In this document: in pieces, positions 5,176 to 9,911 of the stretch
Layout: each line of letters begins with the position of its first letter
Position numbering within the stretch: the stretch's first letter is position 1
Assembly: GCA_003509805.1 (NCBI GenBank)
Contig: DOMV01000168.1
Span: 1-9,911 of the forward strand
Length of the DNA stretch: 9,911 bases
Reading direction: 5' to 3'
Source: Planctomycetaceae bacterium
GTDB taxonomy: Bacteria > Planctomycetota > Planctomycetia > Pirellulales > Thermoguttaceae
Position numbers and translations under genes: made by a program
Notes under the pieces: model-generated
Told to the model about the DNA's origin: nothing
The model's database searches: none
Seen by the model: the letters and a program-made list of their open reading frames with translations, nothing else

Positions 5176-7107
5176 TTACTTGACTTCGAACTCCGCGTCG
5201 ATCGCGTCGTCGTCCGCCTTTTGGGACGGCGCCGCCCGGCGTTCATCGGCTTGGGCTTCCATGTCGGAGGCGACGTCGGCCCCCTTGGCGGAAGCGTCTT
5301 TCGCGGCCGCTTCATACATCGCCTTGCTCATGGCGAACGACGCCTGTTCCAGGGCGGAAATCGCCGATTTGATTTTCGCGGCATCATTCGCCTTGATGGC
5401 TTCCTTGACCGATTCGACGGAACCGTTCAGCGCGGTTTTATCCGCGTCACCGAGTTTGTCGGCATGTTCCTTGAGCATTTTTTCGGTCTCGTAGCACATC
5501 GACTCGCCCTTGTTGATCGCCTCGGCAAGCTCGCGACGCTGTTTGTCTTCCTCGGCATGGATTTCGGCGTCTTTGCGCATCCGCTCAATCTCGCCGTCGG
5601 ACAGCCCGGAAGACTGTTCGATCCGTACTTTCTGCTCTTTTTTCGTCCCGAGATCTTTTGCCGAAACGTTCAGTATCCCGTTGGCATCGATGTCGAAACT
5701 GACTTCGATTTGCGGGACGCCTCGCGGCGCGTACGGAATTTCCTCCAGATTGAACTGGCCGAGCAGCCGGTTGTCGGCGGCCATGGGGCGTTCGCCCTGG
5801 TAAACCTTGACGGTGACGGCGGTCTGCCCGTCGGCGGCCGTGCTGAAAACCTGCTTTTTCTCGACCGGGATCGTCGTGTTACGTTCGACCATCGTGGTCA
5901 TCACGCCGTGTTCCGTCTCGATGCCGAGCGAAAGCGGGGTGACGTCGAGCAGGAGAACGTCGCGAACTTCGCCGGCAAGCACGCCGCCCTGGATCGCGGC
6001 CCCGACCGAGACCACTTCGTCCGGGTTCACGCCTTTGTGCGGGTCCTTGTTGAAGATCGCGCGGACCATGTCCTGGACCTTCGGGATCCGGGTCGAACCG
6101 CCGACGAGGACGACTTCGTCGATCTGGGCGGGATCGATCTCCGCATCCTTGAGCGCCTTGAGCACCGGGCCGCGGCAACGTTCGACGAGATGATCGGTCA
6201 ACTGTTCGAATTTCGAACGGGAAAGCTTCATCTGCAAGTGCTTCGGGCCGTTCTGGTCGGCCGTGATGAACGGCAGGTTGATGTCGGTCGATTGGGCGCT
6301 CGAAAGTTCCCGCTTCGCTTTTTCGCAGGCTTCCTGGAGTCGTTGCAGCGCCATCGCGTCCTTCCGCAAATCGATGCCCTGTTGAGCCTGGAAATCGTCG
6401 GCGACGTGATTGATGAGCACTTCGTCGAAGTCGTCCCCGCCGAGATGCGTATCGCCGTTCGTGCTGATGACCCGAAAAACGCCGTCGGCGACTTCCAGGC
6501 AGGACACGTCGAACGTTCCGCCGCCGAGGTCGAAGACGACGATCTTCTGGTTGACGTTCTTGTCCAGTCCGTAGGCGAGCGAGGCGGCCGTCGGCTCGTT
6601 GATGATGCGCATCACTTCCAGGCCGGCGATTTGGCCCGCGTCCTTGGTCGCCTGCCGCTGGGCGTCGTTGAAATACGCCGGGACGGTAATGACCGCCTTG
6701 TTGACTTTATGTCCAAGGTAGGCTTCGGCCGCCTCCTTGAGTTTCCGAAGGGTCATCGCCGAGATTTCCGGCGGCGTATAGGTCTTGCCATCGATGCCGA
6801 CTTTGACGTAATCGTCGGCGTTCCCGACGACCGAGTAGGGAACCATTTTTTCTTCGGAAGCGACTTCCGAATGACGGCGCCCCATGAATCGTTTGATGGA
6901 GGCCACGGTTCGCGTCGGGTTGGTCACCGCCTGCCGCCGGGCCGGTTCGCCGACGAGATTTTCGCCGGAGTCGGTAAAAGCGACGACCGACGGCGTGAGC
7001 CGGTTCCCTTCGGCGTTCGGAATGACCTTGACGTCTTTTCCTTCCATCACCGCGACGACGGAGTTGGTGGTTCCGAGGTCGATTCCAATAATTTTTTCAC
7101 TGGCCAT
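5176..7107 (-). CDS. dnaK: Chaperone DnaK (Hsp70)
   Basis: Cytoplasmic ATP-dependent Hsp70 chaperone of 643 residues, close to the usual 610-640. The nucleotide-binding domain has phosphate-1 IDLGTTN (9-15), the connect segment INEPTAASLAYG (169-180), phosphate-2 FDLGGGTFD (192-200) and the adenosine motif VGGSTRIP (335-342). The interdomain linker is VLLLDVTPLSLG (384-395). The substrate-binding beta domain follows to about residue 500, then the helical lid, with an Ala-rich tail ending DAIDAEFEVK, the usual DnaK C-terminal signature. ATG7107 gives the canonical MASEKIIGIDLGTT start and has AGGGAG about 10 nt upstream; the open frame to 7173 is leader. No grpE or dnaJ lies in the window, so it is not in the classical operon here. 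No CIRCE inverted repeat (TTAGCACTC-N9-GAGTGCTAA) was found in the 181-bp upstream gap. Confidence 0.99.
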   Translation of the reverse strand: MASEKIIGIDLGTTNSVVAVMEGKDVKVIPNAEGNRLTPSVVAFTDSGENLVGEPARRQAVTNPTRTVASIKRFMGRRHSEVASEEKMVPYSVVGNADDYVKVGIDGKTYTPPEISAMTLRKLKEAAEAYLGHKVNKAVITVPAYFNDAQRQATKDAGQIAGLEVMRIINEPTAASLAYGLDKNVNQKIVVFDLGGGTFDVSCLEVADGVFRVISTNGDTHLGGDDFDEVLINHVADDFQAQQGIDLRKDAMALQRLQEACEKAKRELSSAQSTDINLPFITADQNGPKHLQMKLSRSKFEQLTDHLVERCRGPVLKALKDAEIDPAQIDEVVLVGGSTRIPKVQDMVRAIFNKDPHKGVNPDEVVSVGAAIQGGVLAGEVRDVLLLDVTPLSLGIETEHGVMTTMVERNTTIPVEKKQVFSTAADGQTAVTVKVYQGERPMAADNRLLGQFNLEEIPYAPRGVPQIEVSFDIDANGILNVSAKDLGTKKEQKVRIEQSSGLSDGEIERMRKDAEIHAEEDKQRRELAEAINKGESMCYETEKMLKEHADKLGDADKTALNGSVESVKEAIKANDAAKIKSAISALEQASFAMSKAMYEAAAKDASAKGADVASDMEAQADERRAAPSQKADDDAIDAEFEVK

Positions 7108-7194
7108 GTTGTATTGTCTCCCTTTCGTTGAAAAGATGCGATTTCTTTTCCTTTGCACAAAGAGATTGAGCAAATACCATGCCAGAAATCACCG

Positions 7195-7204
7195 TTTGCG
7201 CAAA
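7195..7204. promoter_or_regulatory. TTTGCGCAAA palindrome in the dnaK leader
   Basis: A perfect 10-bp palindrome lies about 90 bp before the dnaK start and just downstream of the predicted transcript start (near 7215). Position and symmetry fit a repressor site, but no regulator is known from the window and the motif is not CIRCE. Confidence 0.3.
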
Positions 7205-7221
7205 TGCGTTCAACTCAACGT

Positions 7222-7230
7222 GTTATAGCA
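7222..7230 (-). promoter_or_regulatory. Extended -10 promoter element for dnaK
   Basis: On the minus strand the sequence reads TGC-TATAAC, a TGn extended -10 with a 5-of-6 hexamer. A perfect TTGACA lies upstream (7255-7250), but the spacer is 22 bp, too long for normal -35 pairing. The extended -10 may work without it, or the 22-bp spacing may call for an activator. The leader would be about 108 nt. Confidence 0.4.
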
Positions 7231-7233
7231 ACA

Positions 7234-7248
7234 CCGTCTTGGTGACGG
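7234..7248 (-). other. Hairpin between moxR and dnaK
   Basis: CCGTC (7234-7238) and GACGG (7244-7248) form a perfect 5-bp stem with a 5-nt loop. It lies about 40 bp after the moxR stop and between the TTGACA and TATAAC elements of the dnaK promoter region. It has no T tract. It may end moxR transcription or serve as an operator dyad within the long spacer. Confidence 0.35.
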
Positions 7249-7288
7249 CTGTCAATTTGGCAGTCCGTCTCCCGTTCCGCCCGGGGAA

Positions 7289-8323
<1,035 letters not shown>

Positions 8324-8521
8324 TGATAACCTGTGTAAATTCGGTTGATATACTGGAAACGCGATGAAAACGGACATTCGGCCACGTCCGCCTGACACAC
8401 TCACTCGCCCACAACTTTTGTTAGTGTAATTATTTACGCGGATCGTCCGGGCGACGGGCCGCGACCTGTGGGTGTCTTACGAACGGTGACCTGTGGTCAC
8501 GGAAACCCCGCCATCCCGGTG
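8324..8521 (-). promoter_or_regulatory. moxR upstream region with repeated GACCTGTGG element
   Basis: This 198-bp gap lies between the toroid gene and moxR. GACCTGTGG occurs at 8463-8471 and again at 8488-8496, with starts 25 bp apart. The second copy lies inside a perfect dyad GTGACC-TGT-GGTCAC (8486-8500). An AT-rich patch (8424-8436) with GTAA-N4-TTAC symmetry breaks the GC-rich background. A weak -10-like TATATC lies near 8346-8351 without a good -35. The arrangement suggests protein-binding sites, or a terminator for the toroid gene, but no regulator can be named. Confidence 0.35.
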
Positions 8522-9556
8522 CTATCGCATGTAAATCGGCAACATCGCCTTTTCAAGCTGTAAAATGGTCAGATTGATCGCCGTCGTGTAAACGCCGCCG
8601 ATGTAGCCCTGCGTCCAACTGCCGTCGCTTCCGGCTTCCTTGATGATTCGGTTGAACAGTTTTTTCCGATAATCCTCCCATTCCTCCCCGCCTTGGCGGT
8701 ATTTGACTTGGGCGAAATAATAATGCGCGTAATGCCAATGTCCGTAGTCGTTGTTGTTACTAATGTTAAGGAGTTCGCGGTCGCAATAGGCCAACAGGTT
8801 CGGCACGAATTTGTCGTCGTATTCCCCGGCATTGAAAAGACAGGCGATCGCGGCGGCACTGATCGGCGGTCGGCCGCCGCCGCCGCTGATGTTATAGGCG
8901 ACCCCGCCTTTTCCCTGGTCGATGGAGCAGCGGTGGATGTATTTGATCGCTTTGTCGATGATCTCCCGGGGAACCGTGATTCCGGCGTTCCGGCAACCCC
9001 GAAGGGCCTGGACCTGCGTGATCGTCGTCGAACCCTCGTCGAAATTGTTGCCGTCCTTGGCACTGACGTATCCCCAACCGCCTTCGCGCGTCTGGGCCTT
9101 GCCGGTGAACTGGACGCCTTTCGTAAGGACGTCGATCAACTCGTCGCGACGCTGGATATCGTCTTCTTCACCGAGAACCTGCGACAAAAACAGCATCCCG
9201 AAACCGTGACCGTAGGTATACCGGTCGTCCCGGTCGTCGCCGATCAACCCGTTCGGCCGGGCTTTCGCGATCAGGAAATCGACGGCACGACGGATGTTGT
9301 CGGCGTACTTGCCCTGCGTCGCCGTCGATCCTTCCATCAACAGCGCCGTGCCGGCCATCCCGGTCATCGCCGCCGGATAGGCTTCACCGTTCGCGTCCCA
9401 ACCTCCGCGGGAAGATTGTTTTGCGGCGAGCCAGTCCAATCCTTTTCCAACCACGCGGTCGACATCGTCCCCGGAAACCTCGGCGGCGGCGCCCGTCGGT
9501 ATCAAAAGCACGAAGGCCAGGAAAAATGAATAGCGTTTTCGTAATTGTTTTCGCAT
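8522..9556 (-). CDS. Secreted alpha/alpha-toroid protein with prenyltransferase/squalene-oxidase-like repeats
   Basis: A 344-residue exported protein. A Sec signal peptide MRKQLRKRYSFFLAFVLLIPTGAAA (about 1-25) ends in an AAA|E cleavage site. The mature part is built of repeated helix pairs with glycine/tryptophan turns, as in the prenyltransferase and squalene-oxidase repeat fold. Units lie near 33-56 (GLDWLAAKQSSRGGWD), 88-125, 143-190 (REGGWGYVS, then TQVQALRGCRNAGI), 203-243 (AIKYIHRCSIDQGKGGVAYN, then SAAAIACLFNAGEY) and 300-337 (DGSWTQGYIGGVYTTAI). No DxDD motif of squalene-hopene cyclases and no prenyltransferase zinc ligands are apparent, so enzyme activity is doubtful; such proteins are common in Planctomycetes and of unknown function. 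ATG9556 is chosen for the signal peptide; the frame continues to 9688 through leader repeats only. It lies 198 bp upstream of moxR on the same strand. Confidence 0.88.
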   Translation of the reverse strand: MRKQLRKRYSFFLAFVLLIPTGAAAEVSGDDVDRVVGKGLDWLAAKQSSRGGWDANGEAYPAAMTGMAGTALLMEGSTATQGKYADNIRRAVDFLIAKARPNGLIGDDRDDRYTYGHGFGMLFLSQVLGEEDDIQRRDELIDVLTKGVQFTGKAQTREGGWGYVSAKDGNNFDEGSTTITQVQALRGCRNAGITVPREIIDKAIKYIHRCSIDQGKGGVAYNISGGGGRPPISAAAIACLFNAGEYDDKFVPNLLAYCDRELLNISNNNDYGHWHYAHYYFAQVKYRQGGEEWEDYRKKLFNRIIKEAGSDGSWTQGYIGGVYTTAINLTILQLEKAMLPIYMR

Positions 9557-9567
9557 TGTTGGGAAAA

Positions 9568-9606
9568 GAATCGTGTGCTGGAATCGTGTGCTGGAATTGT
9601 GTTTTG
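9568..9606 (-). repeat. 13-bp tandem repeat in the toroid gene leader
   Basis: GAATCGTGTGCTG (+ strand) occurs in perfect tandem at 9568-9580 and 9581-9593. A decayed third copy, GAATTGTGTTTTG, lies at 9594-9606. The array starts 11 bp before the start codon, where a ribosome-binding site would be expected. Its design (two perfect copies plus one decayed) mirrors the repeat before pyrG. Confidence 0.85.
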
Positions 9607-9614
9607 AGTGGGAA

Positions 9615-9641
9615 GGCGTGCCTGCCACGCCCCGTTGGGGC
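9615..9641 (-). other. Two overlapping hairpins in the toroid gene leader
   Basis: GGCGTG (9615-9620) pairs with CACGCC (9626-9631), and GCCCC (9629-9633) pairs with GGGGC (9637-9641). The two share bases 9629-9631, so only one full stem can form at a time. They lie between the HNH remnant and the toroid gene and may be a terminator for the former or a small REP-like element. Confidence 0.4.
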
Positions 9642-9680
9642 TTGGTTCCGTTCTTTTCCACATCCCGGTTGCGTCCCCCG

Positions 9681-9708
9681 TTATCCATTGTCCATTGTCA
9701 ATTATCAA
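9681..9708. repeat. Degenerate heptamer array (TTRTCMA x4)
   Basis: Four 7-mers run head to tail: TTATCCA, TTGTCCA, TTGTCAA, TTATCAA. The array ends one base before the stop codon of the HNH remnant. In reverse orientation the same units (TTGACAA, GGACAAT) occur in the pyrG leader at 1676-1703. This looks like a dispersed short-period repeat typical of intergenic DNA rather than a promoter. Confidence 0.6.
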
Positions 9709-9709
9709 C

Positions 9710-9911
9710 TCACCGATTCCCTTTCGCGCGATTGTGCGTTTTGCAGAGCACTTGGCAATTTCCGGGGTCCGTCGTACCGCCTTTGCTCCACGCCGCGACG
9801 TGGTCGGCGTCCATGTCTTTTAATTCCCAAATTTTGGTCTTGGCGGCATCGTGACCGTGGGCGCAGAGCGGGCAATTGGAAACTCCTTTGGCATTCTACG
9901 CCGTTAAGTGT
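9710..9911 (-). pseudogene. HNH endonuclease C-terminal remnant with in-frame TAG
   Basis: The minus strand from 9895 to 9710 encodes 61 residues with a full HNH/zinc-finger signature: C-P-L-C (9874-9863), ADHVAAWSKGG with the catalytic Asp-His, GNCQVLC with Asn and the second Cys pair, and KTHNRAKGNR with the last His and Asn, then TGA. This matches the C-terminal HNH domain of endonucleases, including those attached to DUF262 proteins. Directly upstream in the same frame is TAG (9898-9896), and no ATG, GTG or TTG lies between it and the first cysteine; the only ATG (9814) would remove the first Cys pair. The frame continues toward the window edge. It is probably the 3' end of a gene interrupted by a nonsense mutation, or a decayed fragment. 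A sequencing error at this point is also possible. Confidence 0.75.

Noticed and set aside
5103..5315. 71-residue basic N-terminal extension of the flippase-like protein
   Set aside because: It runs through the dnaK 3' end in another frame and through the 5123-5164 hairpin. The Arg/Lys/Pro-rich content is a shadow of the dnaK acidic tail.
5143..7131. 662-codon + strand ORF antisense to dnaK
   Set aside because: Long antisense frames opposite dnaK are a well-known by-product of its codon use. The translation is rich in Arg, Asp and Val with no domain, while the minus strand encodes complete DnaK.
7108..7288. CIRCE or sigma32-type heat-shock promoter for dnaK
   Set aside because: No TTAGCACTC-N9-GAGTGCTAA and no CTTGAA with CCCCAT at proper spacing could be found.

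Overview
The window looks like a piece of a GC-rich Planctomycetota chromosome. Three things point there. A DUF1559 pseudopilin-like protein (N-terminal prepilin motif, C-terminal H-X9-DG motif) is followed by a small planctomycete-style lipoprotein. A MoxR ATPase sits beside a secreted protein with prenyltransferase-like repeats. Most genes have weak or absent Shine-Dalgarno sequences. Order or species cannot be fixed from this sequence.

Layout. On the + strand: the DUF1559 gene (1-1163, 5' end outside the window), a small lipoprotein (1231-1656) and pyrG/CTP synthase (1787-3385). pyrG converges with a minus-strand series that reads right to left: an HNH-endonuclease remnant (9896-9710), a secreted alpha/alpha-toroid protein (9556-8522), a MoxR AAA+ ATPase (8323-7289), dnaK (7107-5176), a UPF0104/LPG-synthase-TM-type membrane protein (5102-3975) and a PadR-family repressor (3812-3423). 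The minus-strand gaps are 73-198 bp and most hold a hairpin, dyad or promoter-like element, so these genes are probably several transcription units. No tRNA, rRNA, CRISPR array or insertion sequence was seen, and no gene-free stretch exceeds 300 bp.

Function. The set is mostly housekeeping: pyrimidine nucleotide synthesis (PyrG), protein folding (DnaK), membrane lipid or polyprenyl-linked export (flippase-like protein), and envelope or pseudopilus proteins (DUF1559, lipoprotein). MoxR may act as a chaperone for a partner that is not encoded beside it here.

Most notable points. (1) PyrG has Ser382 where the catalytic cysteine of the glutaminase domain is expected. Two other glutaminase-domain motifs are also altered, while the synthetase half looks intact, which suggests an ammonia-dependent CTP synthase. 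(2) The leaders of pyrG and of the toroid gene share an arrangement: a TTGACAA/GGACAAT heptamer-type repeat, then a 13-15 bp tandem repeat with two perfect copies and a decayed third. (3) There is a large compound hairpin between dnaK and the flippase-like gene, a dyad on the -10 of padR, and a repeated GACCTGTGG element before moxR. (4) The HNH fragment has an in-frame TAG just upstream of its zinc-finger cysteines.
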